Positions 45,358-54,668 of a stretch of 64,000 bases of DNA are shown here, piece after piece. Origin of the DNA: Sipunculus nudus. Its lineage: Eukaryota; Annelida; Sipuncula; Golfingiida; Sipunculidae. The position numbers and the translations under genes were made by a program. Location: positions 312,001-376,000 of the forward strand of contig JAPPUL010000069.1 of the NCBI GenBank assembly GCA_026874595.1. Direction: 5' to 3'. The notes under the pieces were generated by a model. That model did not search any database. It was not told the origin of the DNA and was given only the letters and a program-made list of their open reading frames with translations. Position 1 is the stretch's first letter. Each line of letters starts with the position of its first letter.

Positions 45358-46851
45358 ATGAATAATAATATTAGAGAAAAAGAGCATAAAGTAAATGAGT
45401 TTTTAGAGACTCAGCACCAAAGCCATTCGATAATAGCAAGCCTAAACGAGGGGATTATATATTACAGCATAAAGGAAGGAGTACTATTTTATAATAGCGT
45501 TGCCAAAAGATTATTCAAAAGTGATATAACAGGGTATAAAGAAAGTGCACTTATAAAAAGATTTAAAAGAGTAGTAAATGCTAATAAAAGACCACTCACT
45601 AAAAATACTTATCCCCTAGAAAAGACAATAAGAAACCAAACCCCGCTACTAAACAAAAAGATAGGAATAATTGAAGAGGAAGACGTTAAAGAGGAAGGGA
45701 CAAAGGAAGGTAAAAAAGGAGGGCGAGAAACCCTAATATGGCTTTCCCTAAACACTTACCCAGTATACGAAGAGAGTCTACTTGAGCCATCTTCAATAGT
45801 ACTATCATTTCGCGATATAACAAAAGAGGAGAATAGCCTTTATTTGCTTAAAGAACACGAAGCAAAATTAAATGCAATAGTAAACTCAATTCCTGACTTA
45901 ATAAGCCTGCAAGACGACGAGGGAAGATATTTGCTTGCAAATGAATCGCTTATGAAGATGTTTAGAATACCCTCAAAAAGCTACATATTAAAAACTCCAA
46001 AAGAGATAGAAAAGAAGCTTTCTAAAAAACATAAGGAAGTATTTAGCAAATGGTATATAAAAGACGCTTTTAAGCAAAGAGATAGATTAATACAGGATGA
46101 ACGGCAAATTGTACTTGCAAATGGCCAAACTAGGACCTACGACACTTTAAGTATAAAGCTTAAAGAAGAAACCGACAAACTAAAAGGCTTAATAACGGTA
46201 GGAAGAGACATAACGCAAAGAAAACAGCTTGAAGATGCGCTTGAAAACGATTTAAAAGAGATGGACACAATACTTGAAAAAAGTACAACTGGCATAGCAT
46301 ATGTAAAGAGTAATAGATTCAGTTGGATAAACCATAGATTTGCAAAGCTTTTTGGGTATAAGAAAGAGGAGCTTGAAAACAAGCGGGTAAAAATACTTTA
46401 TCCGTTTTCAGGCAGAGAATACACACAATTCTTAACTGATATAGATAATCAATTTCTAAATAAAAGGAATTATAGTTTCGACTTTCCGGCAGTATGCAAA
46501 GGAGGCAATATAATATGGTGTAAGTTCAAAGGTAGACTTATAAAAGAAAATGATGGCAGACTTGGGACAATCTGGGTAACAGACAACATAACAGACGAAA
46601 AAGCACAAAAGGATATACTTATATTACACAGAAACAAATTAGAAAGTATAGTTAAAAAACAAATGGAAGAGATATGGATATTAAAGAGAAGATTATACAA
46701 AGAGCTTAAAAGCCACAAAAGAACAAAGGAGTTGCTAGAAACTATAAAGTCGATAGAAACTATAAAGTCGATAGAAACTATAAAGTCGATAGAAACTAAA
46801 AAGAAGCTGACACTTGGCAATTCAAATGGTAATTCAAACGAAACTAAGTAA
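45358..46851 (+). CDS. Multi-PAS-domain protein without an output domain
   Basis: The 497-residue protein has three PAS domains and nothing else. PAS1 is at about 22-155 (IIASLNEGIIYYSIKEGVLFYNSVAK, ends SFRDITKEE). PAS2 is at about 170-290 (NAIVNSIPDLISLQDDEG, ends TVGRDITQRKQLEDAL). PAS3 is at about 300-425 (ILEKSTTGIAYVKSNRFSWI, ends VTDNITDEKAQ). A coiled-coil tail follows. The end has a triple 18-base repeat (ETIKSI x3, 46738-46797) and a duplicated NSNGNSN. Histidine kinase, GGDEF, EAL and HTH domains are all absent before the stop. It may be a sensory adaptor or a truncated kinase. It converges with gltA. Confidence 0.8.
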   Translation: MNNNIREKEHKVNEFLETQHQSHSIIASLNEGIIYYSIKEGVLFYNSVAKRLFKSDITGYKESALIKRFKRVVNANKRPLTKNTYPLEKTIRNQTPLLNKKIGIIEEEDVKEEGTKEGKKGGRETLIWLSLNTYPVYEESLLEPSSIVLSFRDITKEENSLYLLKEHEAKLNAIVNSIPDLISLQDDEGRYLLANESLMKMFRIPSKSYILKTPKEIEKKLSKKHKEVFSKWYIKDAFKQRDRLIQDERQIVLANGQTRTYDTLSIKLKEETDKLKGLITVGRDITQRKQLEDALENDLKEMDTILEKSTTGIAYVKSNRFSWINHRFAKLFGYKKEELENKRVKILYPFSGREYTQFLTDIDNQFLNKRNYSFDFPAVCKGGNIIWCKFKGRLIKENDGRLGTIWVTDNITDEKAQKDILILHRNKLESIVKKQMEEIWILKRRLYKELKSHKRTKELLETIKSIETIKSIETIKSIETKKKLTLGNSNGNSNETK

Positions 46852-46863
46852 TATAGTAAGTTA

Positions 46864-48174
46864 TTAACGACGACGTTTGTTCATAGGAATATACTTTTTT
46901 GTGCTAGGACCTGTATAAAGCTGTCTTGGCCGGCCAATACGAAGCGGGCTATCCTTATCTATCATCTCTTTCCAATGTGATACCCAACCTACTGTCCGCG
47001 CTAATGAAAATATAACAGTAAATACATTTATAGGTATGCCAATAGCTTTAAGAATTATACCTGAATAAAAATCAACATTAGGATAAAGCTGCCTTTCAAT
47101 AAAATAATCATCTTTTAGTGCAATATCTTCCAATTCCAAAGCAATGTCAAATATAGGATCGCTAATAGAAAGGTCATTAAGAAGCTTTGCGGCACTGTTT
47201 TTTAATATCTGTGCCCGAGGATCATGATTTTTGTAAACACGATGTCCAAAACCCATAAGCCTAAAAGGGTCATCTTTATCCTTAGCCTTTGCCAAAAACT
47301 TAGGGATGTTCTTAACACTACCAATAGCATTAAGCATTCGCAAAACAGCCTCATTAGCCCCACCATGTGCAGGTCCCCATAAAGCTGTAATCCCCGAAGA
47401 CACGCAGGCAAAAGGATTTGCTTGGGAACTGCCTGCAAGACGTACTGTTGATGTGCTTGCATTTTGTTCGTGATCTGCATGTAGAATTAATATCTTCTCC
47501 AAAGCATCTACCACTATAGGATTTGCTACGTACTTTTCACACGGTACGGAAAACATCATATAAAGAAAATTCTCAACATACCCAAGTGAATTATCAGGGT
47601 ATACAAACGGTTGCCCTGCAGAATATTTGTAACTACCTGCTGCAATAGTTGGCATCTTGGCAATTAGTCTATGAGCTGATACTATTCGATGATCTATATC
47701 ATTTATATCTAATGAATCGTGATAAAAAGCGGACAACGCTCCCACCACTCCCACCATTATCGCCATAGGATGGGCATCTCGTCTAAACCCATTATAAAAA
47801 TTCTTTATCCCTTCATGGATCATTGTATGATAGATTATTGCATTCCTAAATTCCGAATACTCTTCCTTAGTCGGTAATTCTCCATTTAAAAGCAAATAGG
47901 CCGTCTCAAGAAAATCTCCTTGCTGTGCAAGCTGTTCTATAGGATAGCCTCTGTGTAATAATACCCCATTCTCCCCATCGATATACGTTATCCCGCTCAT
48001 ACAACTTGCTGTTGATACAAAACCAGGATCCAATGTGAAAAAGCCAAGCTCTTTTTTTAATTCACGTATGTCTACTACCGGTGTCCCCAATGTCCCCTCT
48101 AATACCGGCAATTCTACCTTCTTGCCTGTAACGTTATCTATTATTGTTACTGTCCTCTTATTCTTTGCATTCAT
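46864..48174 (-). CDS. gltA: Citrate synthase
   Basis: The 436-residue enzyme condenses oxaloacetate and acetyl-CoA. Catalytic residues are visible: His in [15 protein letters not shown], His in [17 protein letters not shown] and Asp in [21 protein letters not shown] is the oxaloacetate-binding region. The N-terminal beta domain ([20 protein letters not shown]) marks the Gram-negative type II, NADH-sensitive hexameric class. AAAGGAT precedes the ATG. It stands alone, converging with the PAS gene. Confidence 0.97.
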   Translation of the reverse strand: MNAKNKRTVTIIDNVTGKKVELPVLEGTLGTPVVDIRELKKELGFFTLDPGFVSTASCMSGITYIDGENGVLLHRGYPIEQLAQQGDFLETAYLLLNGELPTKEEYSEFRNAIIYHTMIHEGIKNFYNGFRRDAHPMAIMVGVVGALSAFYHDSLDINDIDHRIVSAHRLIAKMPTIAAGSYKYSAGQPFVYPDNSLGYVENFLYMMFSVPCEKYVANPIVVDALEKILILHADHEQNASTSTVRLAGSSQANPFACVSSGITALWGPAHGGANEAVLRMLNAIGSVKNIPKFLAKAKDKDDPFRLMGFGHRVYKNHDPRAQILKNSAAKLLNDLSISDPIFDIALELEDIALKDDYFIERQLYPNVDFYSGIILKAIGIPINVFTVIFSLARTVGWVSHWKEMIDKDSPLRIGRPRQLYTGPSTKKYIPMNKRRR

Positions 48175-48605
48175 CCTTTTACCTTGTCTTCATAATATTT
48201 ATCTTTACTTGCATCTTAATAATTTACTTTATCTTAATAAACCAAATCATTAAGCCCTATTTACTTACTATGCAAGCTAAAACTACTTTTTTAAAAGAGA
48301 TATGTCAATTTAGATTAGATTTATTTAAAATAAATTTAAACTTTATTTATTTAAGCTTTATGCTCAACTTATAATTCTATGCTGCTTTACAAAATAGCGC
48401 TTTATTATATTCATTATTCAAATTGACTATTTTTAGATTAAAGTGTATATTTTATTGAATAGTCTAAGTAGATCTATATAGACTGTTGTTTAAGCTTTTA
48501 GCAACAACTGTCGAAACAATAATCAATTTATTGAAATTAAAGTGTTGTAAATATAAATCTGCATATAGATTGTTAAATATAAGCTTAATTTGAGACTGAA
48601 GAAAA
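48175..48605. other. 431-base divergent intergenic region
   Basis: No gene is recognisable. The sequence is very AT-rich and must hold the promoters of gltA and the radical SAM gene. An imperfect hairpin of about ten base pairs occupies 48481-48512 (GAC-TGTTGTT / AACAAC-TGTC). Nothing else stands out. Confidence 0.55.
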
Positions 48606-50207
48606 ATGAAAAATAAACTAAATATATTACTTATTAATCCTAAATTTCCACCAAGTTATTGGGGTCACGAGTATTGTGGGTTCTTGACTGGCTATAGCTA
48701 CGTCTTCCCTCCCCTTGGACTTGCTACTGTCGCTGCTTTGTCAGAGCCTCATGATGTTACTATTTTAGATGAAAATACTACTAAAATTAATTATGACAAC
48801 ATCGACCAATATGATATCGTTGGTATTACTGGATATATGATTCAGGCTGACCGAGAATTTGAAATTTGTACCGAGCTTAAAAAACGAGGCGCTTTTGTTG
48901 TTATCGGTGGGCCTAATGCTTTCCTTATTGAAGAACGATGTATTGAATATTGTGATGTCTTGGTTAAAGGTGAATCTGAGATAATATGGCCTCAGTTCCT
49001 TAAGGATTTTCAAAACGAAACTCATAAATCTTTATACGAAGAGAAAGAGAAGATTGATATAAGACTTTCTCCTAAACCTCGCTTTGACCTTTTAGACTTC
49101 TCTTCATACTCTGCAAGCATTATTCAAACTACCCGTGGTTGCCCTTTTTCTTGCGACTTTTGTGACATAATCGTTATGTATGGTAAAAGAGTACGTGAGA
49201 AACCTATTGACAGAGTTATTGAAGAAATCGAGTCCCTTAGAGAACTTGGCAAATATAATATATTTTTCGCTGATGACAACTTCGTTGGCAACAAACGTTA
49301 TGCAAAAAGACTCTTAGAGGCATTAATACTATACAACAAAAGGCATGGCAACATCTTTTCTTTCTATACTCAAGTCAGCATCAATCTCGCGCATGATAAA
49401 GAACTACTTGAACTAATGCATAAAGCACGTTTCCAAAAAATATTTATCGGTATTGAAACCCCTAGAAAAGAAAGTCTTAGCTTTGCCGGTAAAAAACAAA
49501 ACCTTAGAAACGACATGATTGAAGATGTTAGAACTATACAATCATATAATATCTTCATTATGGCAGGGATGATTGTTGGATTTGATTTCGATGACCCGGA
49601 TATCTTTCAAGAACAAATTGAGTTCTTACAAGAAGCTGGTATACCTTATGCCATGATTGGAACACTACAGGCAATTCCACATACACCGCTTTATAAAAGA
49701 CTACTTAAAGAGGAGAGGCTACTCTTTACCGGTACTGGCAATAATTTTGCTGCTTCCAACTTCATCCCTAAGCTTATGACTATGAAACAACTTTTAGAAG
49801 GCTATGTTTGGTTAGCTAATAAGCTTTATACTATTGACAACTTTAAAGAACGTATGCTGAACAATATTAAAGCTTTTAAATTAAAGGCTGTTGTCCCTAC
49901 TCAGAAAGTTAAAATAAGGTATAGGGAGCTAAAAATATTCCTTAAAACTCTACTTTATACCTTGTTTAGATTTAGGCACTTGATGGCATTTTCTAGAATT
50001 TCTATTGCTATTTTACGCAAGGTGCCTAGTTACTTCCCTCAATTTGTAGCATTTTATCTTGGATATGTGCATGTATCAAAATATCTTAAAAAACATGCCC
50101 CATCCAAAAAAGATATTAGGGAGCTTTGTAACAAAATTAATACTGTTAAAGAGAGTGTTCAAGATACTGTCTCATCTAATATAAAATTGAGCGACACTAA
50201 AGTTTAA
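48606..50207 (+). CDS. B12-binding radical SAM protein (DUF4070-type)
   Basis: The 533-residue protein has an N-terminal cobalamin-binding Rossmann domain (about 5-135; LLINPKFPPSYWG and DIVGITGYMIQA) and a radical SAM domain (about 165-370) with the cluster motif CPFSCDFCD. FADDNFVGNKRYAKRLLEAL and IFIGIETPRKESL are typical, and a C-terminal DUF4070-like helical region follows (IPHTPLYKRLLKEERLL). Relatives include BchE-like cyclases and hopanoid methylases or reductases, but the substrate cannot be read from the sequence. Codons end mainly in T. It converges with dsrP. Confidence 0.9.
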   Translation: MKNKLNILLINPKFPPSYWGHEYCGFLTGYSYVFPPLGLATVAALSEPHDVTILDENTTKINYDNIDQYDIVGITGYMIQADREFEICTELKKRGAFVVIGGPNAFLIEERCIEYCDVLVKGESEIIWPQFLKDFQNETHKSLYEEKEKIDIRLSPKPRFDLLDFSSYSASIIQTTRGCPFSCDFCDIIVMYGKRVREKPIDRVIEEIESLRELGKYNIFFADDNFVGNKRYAKRLLEALILYNKRHGNIFSFYTQVSINLAHDKELLELMHKARFQKIFIGIETPRKESLSFAGKKQNLRNDMIEDVRTIQSYNIFIMAGMIVGFDFDDPDIFQEQIEFLQEAGIPYAMIGTLQAIPHTPLYKRLLKEERLLFTGTGNNFAASNFIPKLMTMKQLLEGYVWLANKLYTIDNFKERMLNNIKAFKLKAVVPTQKVKIRYRELKIFLKTLLYTLFRFRHLMAFSRISIAILRKVPSYFPQFVAFYLGYVHVSKYLKKHAPSKKDIRELCNKINTVKESVQDTVSSNIKLSDTKV

Positions 50208-50236
50208 AAGGGTCCTTAGCAAAGACTCTTAGCAAA

Positions 50237-50273
50237 AGAGGAGACTTAGAAGGGGGATTTTTAGGTCTCTTCT
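50237..50273. terminator. Hairpin between radical SAM gene and dsrP
   Basis: AGAGGAGAC (50237-50245) pairs with GTCTCTTCT (50265-50273), nine pairs with one G-T, around a 19-base loop. It covers the last codons and stop of dsrP and could end both convergent transcripts. Confidence 0.4.
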
Positions 50274-51562
50274 GAGTCGTCTACAAGAGTTTCTCGGGGA
50301 AGTAAGCTAAACCATCTCAAGCCAAGAACAAAAGCAAAAGCCACAAATCCCAAAATACCTAAAGCTTGTACAATCTCAGCAACACTTATATTATAAGAGG
50401 CAATCCCTCCTAAGGAGGTATTGGCAAGCCTGTCTACTGCCTCCATCAATACCTTTGCACCTGGTACAAGTTCTGGTCTAAATGTTTGGCCTGGTATAAC
50501 AATAATATAGCGCTCACAAAGAACTCCTATCACAACCATAACTGATGCTATGTTTACCCATGTAAGGCATTTTGAAAGACGTTTAGTATATAATATTAAA
50601 GCAGGTATAACTGTCCCCACAAGTATAAGCCCTATCCAAAATACAATGTGATGTATTGACCCAGCCTCTCCAAGATTAAAAAACATACTTAAATTACCTG
50701 TTTCTAAAACATTATGAAAATTCTCTCCAAATAAAAAGAACCATTCAGCTTCACGTGATTTTGGTATATAAGACCTAAAAAGATTTTCAACAAGGATAAA
50801 ATAGAAAACTACCAATATGAAAACTCGAAGCAAACGAGATAAGGAAAATATTATTTCTTTATTATAAGGCCTTGAGAATGAATTGAAGGCTAGTTGTATA
50901 ACAAGTATTATTAAAGCTGTGCCGGAGGAAAGAGCAGCTGCTACAAAGGATGGTGCCAGTAATGGTGATTCATATAGTTCCCTCGGTACAGAGCCAAATA
51001 TATATCCGGTGCCGCTATGCACTAAAACCGCCCATAAAACCGCTATTAATCCTATTGTCGATACCAACTTTGTCTTGCCATAAAACATCGCAACTAAGTA
51101 AGATATCCCTATCAATATATATGATGAGTACAAAAATGAATTTATTGAGAACATTGATGTCGGATTTAGGTAGATAAATGGATTTATAAACCTATCAGGT
51201 CGCCCCCAGTCAAGCATTATTGACAGCAATGCTGCTATTATCAATATAACTGACATAAATGCGCCTATCCGAGAAAATGGCTTATATTCTGTTTTATTAA
51301 ATACTGACGATAAGGCTGATATTACTAATGACCCCGCACTAAGTCCTATATAAAATATTGCCATTATTATAGATAAACCCCAGGGTACTCGACTACTAAG
51401 TCCGCTTAATTTTCCCAATATCGGATGCTCATAGCCTAAACCATGTGTATACATTAGATAGGTTACGTAGCCTCCACACAATATTAAAAACGACATTAGC
51501 AACAGAAATATATAATAGCTTTTGCCCGCTCGTATGTGACCATATAATATATCGTCTCTCAT
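50261..51562 (-). CDS. dsrP: DsrP, NrfD/PsrC-type quinone-interacting membrane subunit
   Basis: The 433-residue integral membrane protein has about ten predicted transmembrane helices. It belongs to the NrfD/PsrC family: IFYIGLSAGSLVISALSSVF, LDWGRPDRFINPFIYLNPTSM and GTVIPALILYTKRLSK. In DsrMKJOP it exchanges electrons between the quinone pool and the periplasmic DsrJ/DsrO pair. AAGGAGA precedes the ATG. It is the last gene of the dsr cluster, 16 bases after dsrO. Length is normal for DsrP. Confidence 0.93.
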   Translation of the reverse strand: MRDDILYGHIRAGKSYYIFLLLMSFLILCGGYVTYLMYTHGLGYEHPILGKLSGLSSRVPWGLSIIMAIFYIGLSAGSLVISALSSVFNKTEYKPFSRIGAFMSVILIIAALLSIMLDWGRPDRFINPFIYLNPTSMFSINSFLYSSYILIGISYLVAMFYGKTKLVSTIGLIAVLWAVLVHSGTGYIFGSVPRELYESPLLAPSFVAAALSSGTALIILVIQLAFNSFSRPYNKEIIFSLSRLLRVFILVVFYFILVENLFRSYIPKSREAEWFFLFGENFHNVLETGNLSMFFNLGEAGSIHHIVFWIGLILVGTVIPALILYTKRLSKCLTWVNIASVMVVIGVLCERYIIVIPGQTFRPELVPGAKVLMEAVDRLANTSLGGIASYNISVAEIVQALGILGFVAFAFVLGLRWFSLLPRETLVDDSEET

Positions 51563-51578
51563 TTGCTTAATATTCTCC

Positions 51579-52343
51579 TTATAGCCCTATATATAATACC
51601 TTCGGCTTAGTTCCTAAATCTTCCCTCAAACCTTTTAGCATTGCCACATCACCCCTCTTTCGCAAATATTTCGATATCTTTGTATTTGGATTACTTATAT
51701 CTCCAAATACCATAGCCCCCTCTGGACAACTCTCGACGCAGGCTGGAACTGGCTCCTCACTTTCCATCTTAGCTTTGTCTATCCTATGTGCACAAAAATT
51801 ACAAGACTCCGCAACCCCATGCATACGCTTCGGGTACAAGGGATTTATATCGTCATTCAAGGTCTTCTCATTTTCGACAAAGTTAAATACTCGTACATCG
51901 TATGGGCAGCCTATTACGCAATATCTACAGCCTATACATCTATGTTTGTCTACGTCTACTATCTTATCTGGTCGCTGGAATGTCGCTTCTACTGGACATA
52001 CCAACGCACAAGGCGGATTCTCACATTGATTGCAAAGCATAGGTGCATTGATTCGGATACTCTTTCCTTCAATCTCCTTTACTACCACCGCCTTCCTTAT
52101 CCATCTAAGATCTTCGTGCACATTGTTTTCTGTATGGCAGGCACTAACGCATTTGTCACAACCTTCTTTACATGCTTGTGTGTCTATTATCATTCGCCAT
52201 TCCGGCTGCTTTTCATTTGACCCTTCACTCGTCTCACTCCCACTTACCTGGCCCTTCAATATACCACCCCCAACCGCAACCCCAAGCCCTACTACACCCC
52301 CTGCTTGCAAAAACTTACGCCGAGCCATATTTGCTTTACTCAT
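51579..52343 (-). CDS. dsrO: DsrO, periplasmic Fe-S ferredoxin subunit
   Basis: The 254-residue protein starts with a twin-arginine signal (MARRKFLQAGGVVGLG), so it is exported folded. Four cysteine clusters follow: CKEGCDKCVSACH, CNQCENPPCALVCPVEA, CIGCRYCVIGCPYD and CNFCAHRI ... CVESCPEGA, each for a 4Fe-4S. It forms the periplasmic electron wire with DsrJ and DsrP. An AGGGAG ribosome binding site lies in the last unit of a 17-unit minisatellite. Confidence 0.95.
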   Translation of the reverse strand: MSKANMARRKFLQAGGVVGLGVAVGGGILKGQVSGSETSEGSNEKQPEWRMIIDTQACKEGCDKCVSACHTENNVHEDLRWIRKAVVVKEIEGKSIRINAPMLCNQCENPPCALVCPVEATFQRPDKIVDVDKHRCIGCRYCVIGCPYDVRVFNFVENEKTLNDDINPLYPKRMHGVAESCNFCAHRIDKAKMESEEPVPACVESCPEGAMVFGDISNPNTKISKYLRKRGDVAMLKGLREDLGTKPKVLYIGL

Positions 52344-52348
52344 TTCTT

Positions 52349-52533
52349 TATCTCCCTTTATCTCCCTTCTATCTCCCTTCTATCTCCCTTCTATCTCCCT
52401 TCTATCTCCCTTCTATCTCCCTTTATCTCCCTTCTATCTCCCTTCTATCTCCCTTCTATCTCCCTTTATCTCCCTTCTATCTCCCTTCTATCTCCCTTCT
52501 ATCTCCCTTCTATCTCCCTTTATCTCCCTTTCT
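52349..52533. repeat. 17-unit minisatellite between dsrJ and dsrO
   Basis: TATCTCCCTTC or TATCTCCCTT (11 or 10 bases) recurs 17 times. On the dsrO coding strand the unit is AAGGGAGATA, a Shine-Dalgarno-like sequence, and the copy nearest the start is the apparent dsrO ribosome binding site. Confidence 0.95.
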
Positions 52534-52617
52534 TTTCTCATCCAAAGCTCATTTACACTATTATAAATAAATGCTAATATAATAAGCCTTTAGGATGTTT
52601 TATAACTTACACCTTCT

Positions 52618-53079
52618 CTAACTTCCTCCACTTCCCACCTTCTCCTGCCACTTCCTCCACTCAAGCTCCGTATCCGGATAAAAATGACAGGCGAAACATC
52701 CCGTCTTTTCATTTACTGTCGAAACTCCTACGTATTCATGGCATCTATCACAAAATTTTGCCTTGCTCCTATGGCATTGTACGCAACTTGCAAGCCCCGC
52801 TTGTCTACGATCTCCTTCCCGTACTGCTTTGTCTCGTACGCTCTTTGCTTTGTTGGGGATTAGCCCAGGATGAGACAATATATCTCCATGATTTGATACT
52901 ACATATTCTTTCTCTTTACTTTCTTTCATGTTTGCTTTGTAATCACCAACAACGCATACACTACCATTTGTTACTGCTTTCTCAAGTTTTGGCTTCTTTG
53001 CTCTGCCAAGTCCTGCCATTAACATAAATGCCATAAGAAGAACTAGTACTACTATAAAACCTATTTGTCCGACTTTCAT
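52618..53079 (-). CDS. dsrJ: DsrJ, periplasmic triheme cytochrome c
   Basis: The 153-residue protein has an N-terminal uncleaved membrane anchor (about 6-25). Exactly three heme motifs follow: CVQCH, CDRCH and CFACH. This is the DsrJ pattern, in which one heme has unusual ligation. It passes electrons in the periplasm within DsrMKJOP. AAGGGA precedes the ATG. It is followed by dsrO across the minisatellite and preceded by dsrH (122 bases). Confidence 0.94.
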   Translation of the reverse strand: MKVGQIGFIVVLVLLMAFMLMAGLGRAKKPKLEKAVTNGSVCVVGDYKANMKESKEKEYVVSNHGDILSHPGLIPNKAKSVRDKAVREGDRRQAGLASCVQCHRSKAKFCDRCHEYVGVSTVNEKTGCFACHFYPDTELEWRKWQEKVGSGGS

Positions 53080-53201
53080 TTAGTTATTGTCCCTTGCATA
53101 TAAGCTCTTTCATTTATATTATCCATTCTATAACATCCATATCTATAATATTCTTTATAAACTATTCTCTCTTATAAAAGTTCAAAGCCATTTATTAAGT
53201 T

Positions 53202-53495
53202 TTAAAGCCAGCTATGCACCTTATCGCTTGATACCAAATCTACAAACCCTTCGTAATCTATCACCTTTACTCCTTCATACGCTTCTTCTATCCCTCGCGC
53301 CTTCATATCCTCGGATAATGCGTATATCTCAACTCTCACTCTATTACTATTTATTAGCTCATCACAACTACTCCCTCGCATAACTCCAAGTACTCCATCC
53401 TCGTATAATAATACCTTGTCGCCTTCCTTTGTGTAGTTAAAACACGTTTTTAAATTATTTGAACTGAATGGCGATTTATTAACTAGGTGTAACAT
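53202..53495 (-). CDS. dsrH: DsrH (TusB-like) sulfur relay subunit
   Basis: The 97-residue protein is the smallest DsrEFH subunit. It begins MLHLVNKSPF and has Cys18 where DsrH/TusB has its conserved cysteine, then DKVLLYEDGVLGVMRG and the end KVIDYEGFVDLVSSDKVHSWL, family-typical. A good AAAGGAGA ribosome binding site precedes the ATG. DsrEFH forms a hexamer that hands sulfur to DsrC in sulfur oxidisers. Confidence 0.93.
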   Translation of the reverse strand: MLHLVNKSPFSSNNLKTCFNYTKEGDKVLLYEDGVLGVMRGSSCDELINSNRVRVEIYALSEDMKARGIEEAYEGVKVIDYEGFVDLVSSDKVHSWL

Positions 53496-53558
53496 CTTTA
53501 TATCTCCTTTTATAACCTTTTGTAATATTACCCTTTATGCTTTCTTTTTTAACAGCTC

Positions 53559-53999
53559 TTAAAACGGTAAGAGTATTTCTTGTTCGTGCATTATGTCTAT
53601 TAGCTCTTTGCGGCCTTTTATATTTATATTTATATCTATTAAATCTTCTCGCTTAAGTCCACGCTCTTTTAGCGATTCCTCTTCTACGTATAGCTTTTCT
53701 ACTTCGTAATCTTCAAGTGCATAATATGTCTTCATAAAACCTTTTATCCCTATCCCTTCTGTGTCTTGACCCCTCTTAAGCGCGTATACTCCATCTCCTA
53801 AGAATAACATGCTAACATCTTGTTCATAGGCTGCTGTTATTAATACCACCTCAAGCCCTTCATAGGAATATATTGAACCGTGTGGACTGCGGTGCATCAC
53901 AAACATCATCTTCTTCTTTTCTATACCTTCACCTTCTAAATCTTCTTCCATCTGTTCTTCCATCTGTTCTTCCATCTGTTCCTCCATCTGTTCCTCCAT
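53559..53999 (-). CDS. dsrF: DsrF (TusC-like) sulfur relay subunit with N-terminal MEEQ repeat
   Basis: The core matches DsrF/TusC: MFVMHRSPHGSIYSYEGLEV, then YEQDVSMLFLGDGVYALKRG, and the end LIDIMHEQEILLPF. The core is about 120 residues, so the 146-residue frame has an extra leader of four MEEQ units plus MEEDLEGEG. Each unit is a 12-base repeat whose AUG is preceded by GGAGG or GGAAG from the unit before it, so five start codons are possible. The last ones give a family-like length. It lies between dsrE and dsrH. Confidence 0.93.
   Translation of the reverse strand: MEEQMEEQMEEQMEEQMEEDLEGEGIEKKKMMFVMHRSPHGSIYSYEGLEVVLITAAYEQDVSMLFLGDGVYALKRGQDTEGIGIKGFMKTYYALEDYEVEKLYVEEESLKERGLKREDLIDININIKGRKELIDIMHEQEILLPF
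53938..53999 (-). repeat. Five 12-bp units, each holding a start codon and Shine-Dalgarno sequence
   Basis: The unit on the coding strand is ATGGAGGAACAG or ATGGAAGAACAG. In every copy GGAGG or GGAAG stands 5-6 bases before the next ATG and all ATGs are in the dsrF frame. Confidence 0.9.
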
Positions 54000-54062
54000 C
54001 TGGTCTTCCTTGCTTTTTTAACCTCTTTATCTATTACCTCTTATCGTATTACCCCTTACCCT

Positions 54063-54096
54063 CTTTCCCCTTCTTTCCCCTTCTTTCCCCTTCTTT
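54063..54096. repeat. 10-bp minisatellite between dsrE and dsrF
   Basis: Three units of TTCTTTCCCC plus partial copies; the coding strand reads GGGGAAAGAA, again purine-rich. Confidence 0.85.
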
Positions 54097-54155
54097 CTTT
54101 CTTCTCTTACAATACAATATAAGCTATTTAGCACGTTAGCTTAGCCGCCATTAGC

Positions 54156-54521
54156 TTAGCCCCCAAACGTTATTAGCTTGTCAGCTTTTACTCCCATCTC
54201 TACAAGCTGCCCTAACCCTGATATCTTTGTGTTTGCAACAAGTACGTCGTTTGTTATCCCCCGTCGCTTTGCTGCTGCTATACATACTATTATCTGTGCC
54301 CCATCCTTAAGACGTTCTCCTAGCTCTGACCACCTCTTCCCTATATGTCTGTCGTCTTGGGGCGGCTCCATTAACTTTGTTGTGTTTAATACTCCGTCAT
54401 TATAGAAAAATAATCCCACTAGCTCATGTCCTTTTTTTAGTGCCGCTTCTATAAAATTATAGGCACTGTCTCCTGCTTGGTGATTATAGGGACCCTCTTG
54501 GACCAATACTGCAAACTTCAT
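54156..54521 (-). CDS. dsrE: DsrE (TusD-like) sulfur relay subunit
   Basis: The 121-residue protein carries the active-site cysteine of the DsrEFH complex: Cys80 in AQIIVCIAAAKRRGIT, matching DsrE/TusD. The N-terminus MKFAVLVQEGPYNHQAGDSA and C-terminus ISGLGQLVEMGVKADKLITFGG are family-specific. A strong GGAGGAGG ribosome binding site precedes the ATG. It follows dsrK by 147 bases. Confidence 0.95.
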   Translation of the reverse strand: MKFAVLVQEGPYNHQAGDSAYNFIEAALKKGHELVGLFFYNDGVLNTTKLMEPPQDDRHIGKRWSELGERLKDGAQIIVCIAAAKRRGITNDVLVANTKISGLGQLVEMGVKADKLITFGG

Positions 54522-54668
54522 CTCTTTTTTAAAACCTCCTCCTTTCTTATTCTCTTCGTTTTTAACTTATAATATATTTACTTATCAGCTTTTATATCCT
54601 TATCGCTTAACTGCCACTCCCCTCTTCTTACTCCCTCCTCTTACTTTCCCCTTATACCCTTTCCCTCT

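Noticed and set aside
52030-52577. Plus-strand frames of up to 178 codons encoding SISLLSPFYLP repeats
   Set aside because: They are translations of the dsrO-upstream minisatellite and the antisense of dsrO; they lack a ribosome binding site.
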